Assembly (NCBI GenBank): GCA_910583545.1
Contig: CAJTXM010000009.1
Span: 1-64,000 of the forward strand
From: an uncultured Christensenella sp.
Lineage (GTDB): Bacteria > Bacillota > Clostridia > Christensenellales > Borkfalkiaceae
DNA length: 64,000 nucleotides
Direction: 5' to 3'
A program made the translations under genes and the position numbers. Positions 57,139 to 64,000 of the stretch are shown piece after piece (position 1 is the first letter of the stretch; every line of letters starts with the position of its first letter). The notes beneath the pieces were generated by a model. The model saw only the letters and a program-made list of their open reading frames with translations. It had not been told where the DNA came from and searched no databases.

Positions 57139-57942
57139 ATGAAAAAAAATTTGAATTACTCGCACGAGCACATCGTGTATCTGAAAAAACAGAGAAATAA
57201 AAAGATAATAATAATAGTATCGCGGATACTTATTCTCGTATTTATTTTAGGCATATGGGAACTGTGCGCACAGGTGAAGCTTATCGATCCGTTTATAACG
57301 AGTTCCCCCTCGCGCGTAATCAGGACGATAGGCGATTTGCAGAAAAACGGAACGCTGTTTTACCACATAGGCATAACGCTCGGCGAAACGATAGCAGGCT
57401 TTGCCATAGCCGTGATTTTAGGCTATGCGATTGCTGTTGTGCTGTGGTCGAGCGACAGCGTCCGAAAAGTGCTTGAACCCTATATAGTGGTTTTGAACTC
57501 TCTGCCTAAAATTGCGTTAGGTCCGCTTATTATAATATGGATAGGCACGGGCTATACCGCCATAATCTTTATGACGGTGATAGTTTCGATAATAGTCTGC
57601 ATAATGAATATGCTTGCAGGTTTTATCGCCGTCGACAACACAAAACTGCTGTTAATGAAGTCAATGGGTGCAAATAAATTAACAACGCTGAGAAAGCTGA
57701 TTATTCCCGCTTCCCTCCCTGCGCTTATGAATACTTTGAAAGTTGCGGTGGGGCTTGCCTGGATAGGCTCGATTATGGGCGAATACATCGTTTCGCGCGC
57801 AGGGCTCGGATATCTTATAGTATACGGCGGTCAGGTGTTCAAGCTCGACTTGGTTATGACGGCGACGTTTATACTCTGCGTACTTGCAGGCGGAATGTAC
57901 GCGATAATCTCTTTAATAGAAAAACGCTTTCACAGACATTAA
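57139..57942 (+). CDS. ABC transporter permease, SsuC/ThiX-like
   Basis: 267 aa, about six membrane helices after a basic N-terminal end (VYLKKQRNKK). The inner-membrane EAA-like loop near residue 170-200 (KSMGANKLTTLRKLIIPASLPALMNTLKVA) contacts the ATPase. LNSLPKIALGPLIIIWIG and WIGSIMGEYIVSRAGLGYLI are standard for SsuC/TauC/ThiX permeases. Last gene of the importer operon, 25 bp after the ATPase gene with an AAAGGA site; a terminator follows. Confidence 0.94.
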   Translation: MKKNLNYSHEHIVYLKKQRNKKIIIIVSRILILVFILGIWELCAQVKLIDPFITSSPSRVIRTIGDLQKNGTLFYHIGITLGETIAGFAIAVILGYAIAVVLWSSDSVRKVLEPYIVVLNSLPKIALGPLIIIWIGTGYTAIIFMTVIVSIIVCIMNMLAGFIAVDNTKLLLMKSMGANKLTTLRKLIIPASLPALMNTLKVAVGLAWIGSIMGEYIVSRAGLGYLIVYGGQVFKLDLVMTATFILCVLAGGMYAIISLIEKRFHRH

Positions 57943-57950
57943 AAAAAAAG

Positions 57951-57978
57951 AATACCGTGCGCAATGCACGGTATTTTT
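57951..57978 (+). terminator. Terminator of the ABC importer operon
   Basis: A 10-bp stem AATACCGTGC / GCACGGTATT with a 5-nt loop, then TTT, 8 bp past the permease stop; an A-run before it makes it usable in both directions. Confidence 0.9.
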
Positions 57979-58102
57979 GTATTCAACAATTTATGAAAAA
58001 ATTTAACAAAATGAAATTACGTATTCTGTGACACAGATCTTGCAACAAATCATTTTAAAAATTATTAAAATATATACAGAAATTTATTTAAGAGGTTTTA
58101 AA

Positions 58103-58381
58103 ATGGAAATTACTTTTTTGTATGATTTGGTAGTGAACGAAATTGTAGATTACCGCAAAGAACAGAAAAAAATTGACGGTTGCTTTAATAAATACGAACG
58201 TGAAAAAAAAGAAAAACTTGAAAATATGCTCAATGATGAGCAACGCGCAATTTTTAAAAGTTACTGCCATTCGAAAGCTCTTGTTGAAGAAGATATCGAT
58301 TATGCAGTAGGAAAAAGAATTTTGATTTACGGTATAAAAATCGGTATGGAGCTTTCAAGCAGTTTGGAAAGCATTAAATAA
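58103..58381 (+). CDS. Small helical cytoplasmic protein (DUF6809-like)
   Basis: 92 aa from the ATG at 58103, which has an AGAGG site 7 nt upstream; an earlier in-frame ATG at 58028 would add 25 residues without a ribosome site. Strongly charged and helical: DYRKEQKKIDGCFNKYEREKKEKLENML, then DEQRAIFKSYCHSKALVEEDIDYAVGKRILIYGIKIGMEL. The RAIF..Y...KAL.E...A...R...YG.K.G pattern resembles the small clostridial DUF6809 type, of unknown role. AT-rich compared with neighbours. It converges on proS with a 15-bp gap and no separate terminator. Confidence 0.65.
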   Translation: MEITFLYDLVVNEIVDYRKEQKKIDGCFNKYEREKKEKLENMLNDEQRAIFKSYCHSKALVEEDIDYAVGKRILIYGIKIGMELSSSLESIK

Positions 58382-58396
58382 TTACGCGAGAAAATT

Positions 58397-59824
58397 TTAA
58401 TATGCTCTTGCAAAATAGACTACGCTGTTTGCTTTTTTACCGCAGACTGCGCATTTTTCGGCTGTTTCGCCGTCGGCAATTACTCTTGCGGTTGCGTTAG
58501 TTTCCGCCTTTACCCTGTCTTCACATTCACGGCAGCCGCACCAGCCTGCTTTTACAAAGTTTCCGCCGTCAACGCCGCCTGAAATTCCTTTCAGACTATC
58601 GGCGGAAATTATGCGTCCGTCACGGCGGACGCGCGCGATTTCAAGCATATCTTTCTGAACGGTCTTTAAAAGGGCTTTGACCTGTTTTTCTATGCCGTCA
58701 AGGGCGTATTCCTGTTTTTCAAGCGTGTCGCGTCTGAAAATCATTGCTTTGCCGTTTTCTATGTCGCGCGGGCCGATTTCTATTCTCAAAGGTACGCCCT
58801 TTAATTCGTATTCGTTGAATTTCCAGCCGGGGCTTGCGTCGCTGTCGTCCAACACGACCCTTACGCCCTCTTTTTCAAGTGCGGCTCTGACCTCGCTGCA
58901 TTTTTCTAAAACTCCGCCTTTTTTAACGGCGATAGGAACTATTACGACCTGTTCGGGAGCGACGACGGGAGGAATTACAAGCCCCCTCTTGTCGCCGTGG
59001 GCCATTATAAGCGCGCCGATAAGTCTTGTGGAAACGCCCCAGCTCGAAGTATAAACGTGCTTCTGCACACCGTCTTTATCCAAAAACTTTATATCGAACG
59101 CTTTGGCGAAATTCTGACCGAGATAGTGCGAGGTGCCTGCCTGCAAGCTCTTGCCGTCCTTCATCATTGCTTCCATTCCGTAGGTAGCGACAGCGCCTGC
59201 GAATTTTTCTTTTTCTGTCTTTTTGCCCGTTATTACGGGAATTGCAAGGCAGTTTTCGGCAAATTCCTTATACACGCCGAGCATTTTCATAGTTTCCTCT
59301 TCCGCCTCCTGCTCTGTTGCGTGAGCGGTGTGCCCCTCCTGCCACAAAAATTCGGAGGTGCGCAAAAAAGGTCTTGTAGTTTTTTCCCAGCGCATAACGT
59401 TTGCCCATTGGTTTATAAGCACGGGCAAATCTCTGTAAGACTGAATCCACTTGGAATACATACAGCCGAAGATGGTTTCGGACGTGGGGCGGATAGCCAG
59501 AGGTTCGGCAAGCTCTTCACCGCCTGCGTGGGTAACGACGGCGACTTCGGGAGCGAAGCCTTCTACATGTTCGGCTTCCTTAGTGAAAAAGCTCATAGGA
59601 ATGAGCAGGGGAAAATAAGCGTTTCTGTGACCCGTGGCTTTGAAACGGCTGTCAAGTTCGGACTGTATATTTTCCCAAATAGCGTAGCCGTAGGGACGGA
59701 TTACCATAGTTCCCTTAACGGGGCCGTAGTCGACGAGTCCCGTTTTTACAACCACGTCGGTATACCAACGGGGAAAATCTTCTTCGATGTCTGCGATTTG
59801 TTCTACAAAATTATCCTTTGCCAT
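58397..59824 (-). CDS. proS: Prolyl-tRNA synthetase, short (archaeal/eukaryote-like) form
   Basis: 475 aa. Class II synthetase without the bacterial editing insert: motif 2 region TTRPFLRTSEFLWQEGHTAH, motif 3 GDKRGLVIPP, then the anticodon domain (~280-400) and a C-terminal zinc-type domain with CGCRECE and CAVCGK pairs, which is the mark of this short class 3 ProRS. Many Clostridia and Mycoplasma carry this form. It charges tRNA-Pro. AGGAG 7 nt before the ATG. A hairpin lies immediately upstream of the ribosome site. Confidence 0.96.
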   Translation of the reverse strand: MAKDNFVEQIADIEEDFPRWYTDVVVKTGLVDYGPVKGTMVIRPYGYAIWENIQSELDSRFKATGHRNAYFPLLIPMSFFTKEAEHVEGFAPEVAVVTHAGGEELAEPLAIRPTSETIFGCMYSKWIQSYRDLPVLINQWANVMRWEKTTRPFLRTSEFLWQEGHTAHATEQEAEEETMKMLGVYKEFAENCLAIPVITGKKTEKEKFAGAVATYGMEAMMKDGKSLQAGTSHYLGQNFAKAFDIKFLDKDGVQKHVYTSSWGVSTRLIGALIMAHGDKRGLVIPPVVAPEQVVIVPIAVKKGGVLEKCSEVRAALEKEGVRVVLDDSDASPGWKFNEYELKGVPLRIEIGPRDIENGKAMIFRRDTLEKQEYALDGIEKQVKALLKTVQKDMLEIARVRRDGRIISADSLKGISGGVDGGNFVKAGWCGCRECEDRVKAETNATARVIADGETAEKCAVCGKKANSVVYFARAY

Positions 59825-59838
59825 AATATCTCCTCACG

Positions 59839-59866
59839 AAAATTAATTACAGTGATAATTAATTTT
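59839..59866 (-). promoter_or_regulatory. Hairpin in the proS leader
   Basis: An 11-bp all-A/T stem (AAAATTAATTA with its complement) and the loop CAGTGA, ending ~5 nt from the proS ribosome site; extendable by CACG/CGTG with a 2-nt bulge. It could modulate translation. The leader is too short for a T-box, and none of its conserved elements are seen. Confidence 0.4.
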
Positions 59867-60028
59867 CCCGTGTGATTTTCCTTGCACCGTAATTAATACT
59901 GATTTCGATTTTAATAAAGTTATTATAACACCTGCGCGGATAAAAATAAAATGATTTTACCGATTTTTTGAAAATAAAAAAAATTAAGCATAAATCTTAA
60001 ACAAACACTTGAAAAGAAGGGCTATTTT

Positions 60029-61546
60029 ATGTATAATGAATATATGAACGCAAAATCGTACAGGCATTTAAAAAGCGGTTCGGACGTGCGCGGAGTCGCA
60101 GTCGGCGAAAACAGAACGCTGACCGACGGCGCAGTCACAGCCATTACCAAAGCGTTTATAAAATGGCTGAGTCTGAAATACGGCAAAAACACGTTTAAAG
60201 TTGCGGTCGGAAACGACAGCCGAATTTCTGCCGGACACGTTTTCGAATCAGTAAAAAAGGCGATACTTTCAAGCGGAAGCGACGTTGTTTACACTTCGCT
60301 TTCGTCCACTCCGTCTATGTTTATGCTTGTTAAAAACAAGTTCTGCAATTGCGACGCTTCGGTTATGATAACCGCCTCGCACCTGCCTTCAGACAGAAAC
60401 GGACTAAAATTCTTCACTGCCGAAGGCGGACTTGACGGGAAAGACGTGGACGAAATTCTGTCTATCGCGGAAAACGAAGAGTTTTTATGCGGAGACGGAA
60501 ATTTTGAAATAAAGCCGTATATGGACGAATATTCGGCTCGGCTGGTTGACGAAGTGCGCTTATCCTGCGGAAAACAAAGACCGCTGGACGGGAAAAAGAT
60601 AATAGTCGACGCAGGCAACGGCGCAGGCGGATTTTTTGCCGAAAAGGTGCTTGTACCGCTCGGCGCGGATATCACGGGAAGTCAGTTTTTGGAGCCTAAC
60701 GGCAATTTTCCGAACCATATCCCAAACCCGGAGGACAAAGACGCGATAGCAAGTATTAAAAAAGCGACTGTGGAAAGCGGAGCCGACCTCGGAATTATTT
60801 TCGATACCGACGTAGACAGGGCAGGCGCAGTCGACCGAAGCGGAAAAGAACTGAACAGAAACAGGCTTATCGCGCTTCTTTCCGCGTTGGTTTTAAAGGA
60901 TAAAAGCGGAGTTATCGTCACCGACTCGGTGACGAGCGACGGGCTTACATACTTTATAGAAAGTCTGGGCGGTAAGCATTTAAGGTACAGGCGCGGCTAT
61001 AAAAACGTAATAGACAAATGCCGCGATCTCAACGAAAACGGAATTTATTCCCCCCTTGCCATAGAAACTTCGGGGCACGCGGCGTTTGCGGAAAACAGTT
61101 ATCTTGACGACGGCGCTTACGTCATAGTCAAACTTCTTATTTCGCTTGCAGGGCTTAAAGACGGAGAAACGCTTACCGACCTTATCTCTTCTCTGCCCGA
61201 ACCTGCCGAAAGCGACGAAGTGAGAATTTCATTTTCGGACACAGCGGATTTCCGCGAAAAGGGCAAAAAAGTTATCGAAGAGATCAAGAGGCTGATTAAA
61301 AGCGTAAACGGCGCGACGGTTGCGCTGGACAACTACGAGGGCGTGCGCGTCAACTTTGCAAAGGACGCAGGCGACGGCTGGTTTCTTCTGAGAATGAGCG
61401 TACACGACCCCGTTATGCCGATAAACTTTGAAAGCAACGTTAAAGGCGGAAACAGAGCGATAGCGCAAAGGCTGTATTCACTGCTTGCCCCTTTCACTTT
61501 CTTAAATACAGAAAATTTAAACAAATTTATACACAATCAACTTTAA
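60029..61546 (+). CDS. Phosphoglucomutase/phosphomannomutase family protein
   Basis: 505 aa. Four-domain alpha-D-phosphohexomutase: GSDVRG near the start, active-site phosphoserine loop MITASHLPSDRNGLKFF (usually TASHNP), metal loop FDTDVDRAGAVD (usually DPDxDR), sugar loop ETSGHAAF (the E-x-S-G-H type of mannose/glucose enzymes), and a phosphate-binding C-terminal segment VRVNF. It moves phosphate between C1 and C6 of glucose or mannose; which is not decidable. The changed TASHLP and DTDVDR details are found in a plant/bacterial-type branch. Starts after an AAGGG site; transketolase follows 10 bp later. Confidence 0.88.
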   Translation: MYNEYMNAKSYRHLKSGSDVRGVAVGENRTLTDGAVTAITKAFIKWLSLKYGKNTFKVAVGNDSRISAGHVFESVKKAILSSGSDVVYTSLSSTPSMFMLVKNKFCNCDASVMITASHLPSDRNGLKFFTAEGGLDGKDVDEILSIAENEEFLCGDGNFEIKPYMDEYSARLVDEVRLSCGKQRPLDGKKIIVDAGNGAGGFFAEKVLVPLGADITGSQFLEPNGNFPNHIPNPEDKDAIASIKKATVESGADLGIIFDTDVDRAGAVDRSGKELNRNRLIALLSALVLKDKSGVIVTDSVTSDGLTYFIESLGGKHLRYRRGYKNVIDKCRDLNENGIYSPLAIETSGHAAFAENSYLDDGAYVIVKLLISLAGLKDGETLTDLISSLPEPAESDEVRISFSDTADFREKGKKVIEEIKRLIKSVNGATVALDNYEGVRVNFAKDAGDGWFLLRMSVHDPVMPINFESNVKGGNRAIAQRLYSLLAPFTFLNTENLNKFIHNQL

Positions 61547-61556
61547 AGGAGTAACT

Positions 61557-63539
61557 ATGAACTTAGCTAAAAAAAGCGTTGATACGATAAGGGTTTTATC
61601 GGCTGAGGCGATTGAAAAAGCTAAATCGGGACACCCCGGCATATGTCTGGGCGCGGCGGCTATCGGATACGAGCTGTTTGCCGATTTTCTTAATTTCAGT
61701 TATAAAAATCCGCACTGGCACAACCGCGACAGATTTGTTCTGTCGGCAGGGCACGGCTCGATGCTGCTCTATTCGCTTTTGCACCTCTTCGGATACAACG
61801 TTAAAAAAGAGGATATTGAAAATTTCAGGCAGTTCGGCTCTATCACGCCGGGCCACCCCGAATACGGAGTTACGGACGGCGTAGAAACGTCGACGGGACC
61901 GCTTGGTCAGGGTATAGGAAACGCGGTCGGCTTTGCCGTTGCAGAAGCGCATCTCGGCGCAATGTTCAACCGCCCCGACTATGAAATAGTAGACCACTTC
62001 ACCTACGTTTTGTGCGGTGACGGGTGCCTCGAAGAGGGTATCAGCTATGAAGCCTGCTCGTTTGCAGGCACGCAGAAGCTGGGAAAACTGATACTTCTTT
62101 ACGACAAAAACAACATTACCATAGAGGGAAATATCAACACCACTTTCACCGAAGAGACGGCGACGCGTTTTGCGGCGCAGGGCTGGCAGGTTTTAAGAGT
62201 GAGCGACGCAAACAACGTTGCGCTTTTGAAAGCCGCGCTCAACAGGGCGAAAAGCGATCTTACGCGCCCTTCTATAATAATCTGCAATTCGGTTATAGGC
62301 TACGGCTCCGCCTTTGCAGGAACGGCAAACGCGCACGGCTCGCCCTTAGGCGAAGAAAATCTTCAAAAGCTGAAAGACAGCCTTGAATGGACGCAGGAGC
62401 CGTTTACCGCACCTGACGACGTCAAGGCGCACTGCCTTAAATTAGCCGACGAAAAGCTCAAAGCCGAGCAGGAATGGAACGAGCTGTTTGCAAGGTATTC
62501 GGAAGAATATCCCGAACTTGCGGAAAAGTTCAAAAAGTTTATGTCGGGCTCCGATCCCGATTTCGGTGATCTGAACGAGATTTTCAATTTCCCCAAACCC
62601 GAAGCGACGAGAGTTTCGGGCGGAAAGGTTTTAAACAGGCTTGCAGGAAATATTCCTAATTTAATGGTCGGTTCTGCCGATCTTTCCCCCTCCACCAAAA
62701 CCGAACTCAAAGGCAAAGGATTTTTCTCGCCCGATTCGAGAGAGGGCTGTAATATCCGCTTCGGTATCCGCGAACACGCAATGGCGGCAATCTGCAACGG
62801 CATTCAGCTCCACGGCGGACTTCGCGCCGTCTGCTCGACGTTTTTCACTTTCTCCGACTATATGCGCGGTGCGGTGAGAATGAGCGCTATTATGGATATT
62901 CCCGTAACTTACGTCTTTACGCACGACAGCATCGGCGTCGGCGAGGACGGTCCCACGCATCAGCCCGTTGAGCACCTTATCGCACTGCGTGCAATGCCGG
63001 ATTTAAAGGTTTTCCGTCCCTGCGACGGTAAGGAAACGGCGGCGGCGTTTATGTCCGCGTTTACAAGCAACCACCCGACCGCCATTGTGCTTTCAAGACA
63101 GGACGTTCCGCAGTATACGAGCACGGGACTTACCGCTATGACGGGCGGTTACACCGTTTCTGACTTTGACGACGAACCCGACGTTTTGCTTATTTCCACG
63201 GGCGCGGAAGTCGAGCTGTGCGTAGGCGCGCAGGAACTGCTTGCTCAGGAAGGAATAAAGGCGAGAATAGTTTCTATGCCCTGCATAGAAGAGTTTGAAA
63301 ATCAGACCGACGAATACAAGGCGCACGTTCTGCCTCCGCATATAAAAGCAAGAGTCTGCATAGAGGCAGGTTCGCATTACAGCTGGTATAAATACGCAGG
63401 GGACAAGGGCGAAATAATAGCAATGCACACGTTCGGAAAATCGGGCAAGGCGGAAACGCTGTTCGAGCACTTCGGCTTCACAAAAGAAAATATCGCCGAA
63501 AAAGCAAAAGCTTCTATGTCGAAAGTGGCACAGGAATAA
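61557..63539 (+). CDS. tkt: Transketolase
   Basis: 660 aa, full length. Thiamine-diphosphate enzyme of the pentose phosphate pathway. N-terminal PP domain: SGHPGICLGAA, the TPP/Mg motif GDGCLEEGISYEACSFAG...NNITIEG, and HGSPLGEENL. Pyr domain: catalytic Glu in FGIREHAMAAICNG, HDSIGVGEDGPTHQPVEHL, and SRQDVPQY. The C-terminal domain includes VSMPCIEEFENQ and EAGSHYSWYKYAG. It needs RpiB-type products, and rpiB lies elsewhere in the window. AAAGGAG site 6 nt upstream; 10 bp after the mutase gene, so one operon. Confidence 0.97.
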   Translation: MNLAKKSVDTIRVLSAEAIEKAKSGHPGICLGAAAIGYELFADFLNFSYKNPHWHNRDRFVLSAGHGSMLLYSLLHLFGYNVKKEDIENFRQFGSITPGHPEYGVTDGVETSTGPLGQGIGNAVGFAVAEAHLGAMFNRPDYEIVDHFTYVLCGDGCLEEGISYEACSFAGTQKLGKLILLYDKNNITIEGNINTTFTEETATRFAAQGWQVLRVSDANNVALLKAALNRAKSDLTRPSIIICNSVIGYGSAFAGTANAHGSPLGEENLQKLKDSLEWTQEPFTAPDDVKAHCLKLADEKLKAEQEWNELFARYSEEYPELAEKFKKFMSGSDPDFGDLNEIFNFPKPEATRVSGGKVLNRLAGNIPNLMVGSADLSPSTKTELKGKGFFSPDSREGCNIRFGIREHAMAAICNGIQLHGGLRAVCSTFFTFSDYMRGAVRMSAIMDIPVTYVFTHDSIGVGEDGPTHQPVEHLIALRAMPDLKVFRPCDGKETAAAFMSAFTSNHPTAIVLSRQDVPQYTSTGLTAMTGGYTVSDFDDEPDVLLISTGAEVELCVGAQELLAQEGIKARIVSMPCIEEFENQTDEYKAHVLPPHIKARVCIEAGSHYSWYKYAGDKGEIIAMHTFGKSGKAETLFEHFGFTKENIAEKAKASMSKVAQE

Positions 63540-63558
63540 CAAAACAGAAATTAAATAT

Positions 63559-63588
63559 AACCGCGCTTCACGGCAGTGAAGCGCGGTT
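63559..63588 (+). terminator. Terminator of the mutase-transketolase operon
   Basis: A 13-bp perfect stem AACCGCGCTTCAC / GTGAAGCGCGGTT with loop GGCA, followed by TT and an A/T stretch, 19 bp after the tkt stop. Confidence 0.92.
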
Positions 63589-63600
63589 TTTAAACTTATA

Positions 63601-63635
63601 AAAAATAAGAGTGCGACAAGCGCACCCTTATTTTT
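63601..63635 (-). terminator. Terminator of the right-edge gene
   Basis: Stem AAAAATAAG/CTTATTTTT plus GTGCG/CGCAC interrupted by one A-C mismatch, 5-nt loop; on the minus strand a U-rich tail follows (TTTTTTAT). It lies 15 bp past the stop of the minus-strand gene. Confidence 0.85.
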
Positions 63636-63650
63636 ATTTAATAAATGATG

Positions 63651-64000
63651 TTACGCATTATAAACGATTTCTATCTGATAGACAGCAAGTTCATTAACTG
63701 TGCTAACCAAATAATAGGTGCCAGCTCCCGTAACAGTTAATTCAACTAATTGAGCTTTTGTATCATTTATACCGTTGAGTGCAGTATCCTGAGTACCGGT
63801 TACCATAGTCGTACCTACCGCATCAGTATATAAGCCAATATTCCTTGTATCGTCTTTACCACTTGTATTAGCTACGTAAACTTTTATAGTGCAAGCCCCC
63901 TCAGTAGTTATAGCAAAATTTCTAGGCTTAGTGCTACTCGGTTTACCTAATACAATTCTATGCGTAAAGTCAACGCCTCCAACTGTATTTGTATGTGCAT
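63651..64000 (-). CDS. Partial secreted/surface beta-sandwich protein (C-terminal 115 residues)
   Basis: Open reading frame entering from the right edge, ending with TAA at 63653-63651. It has no start codon in the window. Visible part: Thr/Asn/Gly-rich, alternating strands such as NFAITTEGACTIKVYVANTSG, NIGLYTDAVGTTMV, and GAGTYYLVSTVNELAVYQIEIVY, with a classical AQLVELTVTGAGTYYLVS ending typical of beta-sandwich domains in pectate-lyase-like or carbohydrate-active surface proteins. Function of the missing N-terminus is unknown. Confidence 0.75.
   Translation of the reverse strand, partial: AHTNTVGGVDFTHRIVLGKPSSTKPRNFAITTEGACTIKVYVANTSGKDDTRNIGLYTDAVGTTMVTGTQDTALNGINDTKAQLVELTVTGAGTYYLVSTVNELAVYQIEIVYNA

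Overview
The window looks like chromosomal DNA of an uncultured, gut-type clostridial bacterium (Bacillota). The reasons are a DnaD-domain replication protein with a DnaB helicase, Shine-Dalgarno sites of the AAGGAG type, perfect TTGACA/TATAAT promoters, many Rho-independent hairpins, a lipoprotein M60 (mucinase-type) peptidase, BspA-like leucine-rich repeats and very long YDG/MBG-repeat surface proteins. Placement in the Christensenellales area is an inference from gene style, not a measured result. The first ~1.65 kb and a few small genes are visibly AT-richer (about one third G+C in sampled lines) than the rest (about one half).

Layout. 1-1.7 kb: TetR regulator divergent from a membrane-protein/zinc-ribbon gene pair, with two palindromic operators bracketing a perfect promoter. 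1.8-3.5 kb: a secreted protein and a decayed MATE transporter with a structured leader. 3.6-7.5 kb: large M60-like peptidase lipoprotein with F5/8C domain. 7.6-15.4 kb: eight-gene minus-strand operon (alpha/beta-hydrolase pseudoenzyme, signal peptidase I, PepF, DnaB, Sua5/TsaC, low-Mr phosphatase, RpiB, YjzC-like small protein). It shares a near-symmetric bidirectional promoter with a DnaD-like gene (15.5-17.2 kb). 17.2-18.9 kb: flavoprotein, cation diffusion facilitator and tRNA-Thr(GGT).

18.9-50.7 kb is the remarkable part: about 31.7 kb of collinear minus-strand genes with gaps of 0-33 bp or short overlaps. From the 5' end it encodes: a GH3-like pseudoenzyme fused through two membrane helices to a degenerate AAA domain; a membrane-anchored McrB-type AAA ATPase; a large coiled-coil protein; a second membrane-anchored ATPase whose 368-residue catalytic module is identical to the first; two N-terminally anchored YDG/MBG-repeat surface proteins (1016 and 3358 aa); two multi-pass membrane proteins; an LRR membrane protein; a 1697-aa polytopic protein with a repeated exodomain; then an internally duplicated DUF1538 membrane protein and two PII-like proteins. 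There is no endonuclease and no sortase or SLH anchor. I infer an ATP-driven, membrane-bound machine that assembles, gates or moves giant surface fibres. This is the best candidate for an undescribed system. Whether the DUF1538/PII genes belong to it or are only transcribed from it is open.

50.8-63.6 kb: a lipoprotein metallo-beta-lactamase-fold hydrolase with Cys-pair repeats, valS, an NMT1/SsuABC-like ABC importer, a small acidic/basic protein, short-form proS, a phosphohexomutase and transketolase. The right edge cuts a secreted or surface protein gene. The longest stretches without a gene are the intergenic gaps of about 100-210 bp, which hold the promoters and terminators listed. I see no CRISPR array, rRNA, insertion sequence or prophage gene.
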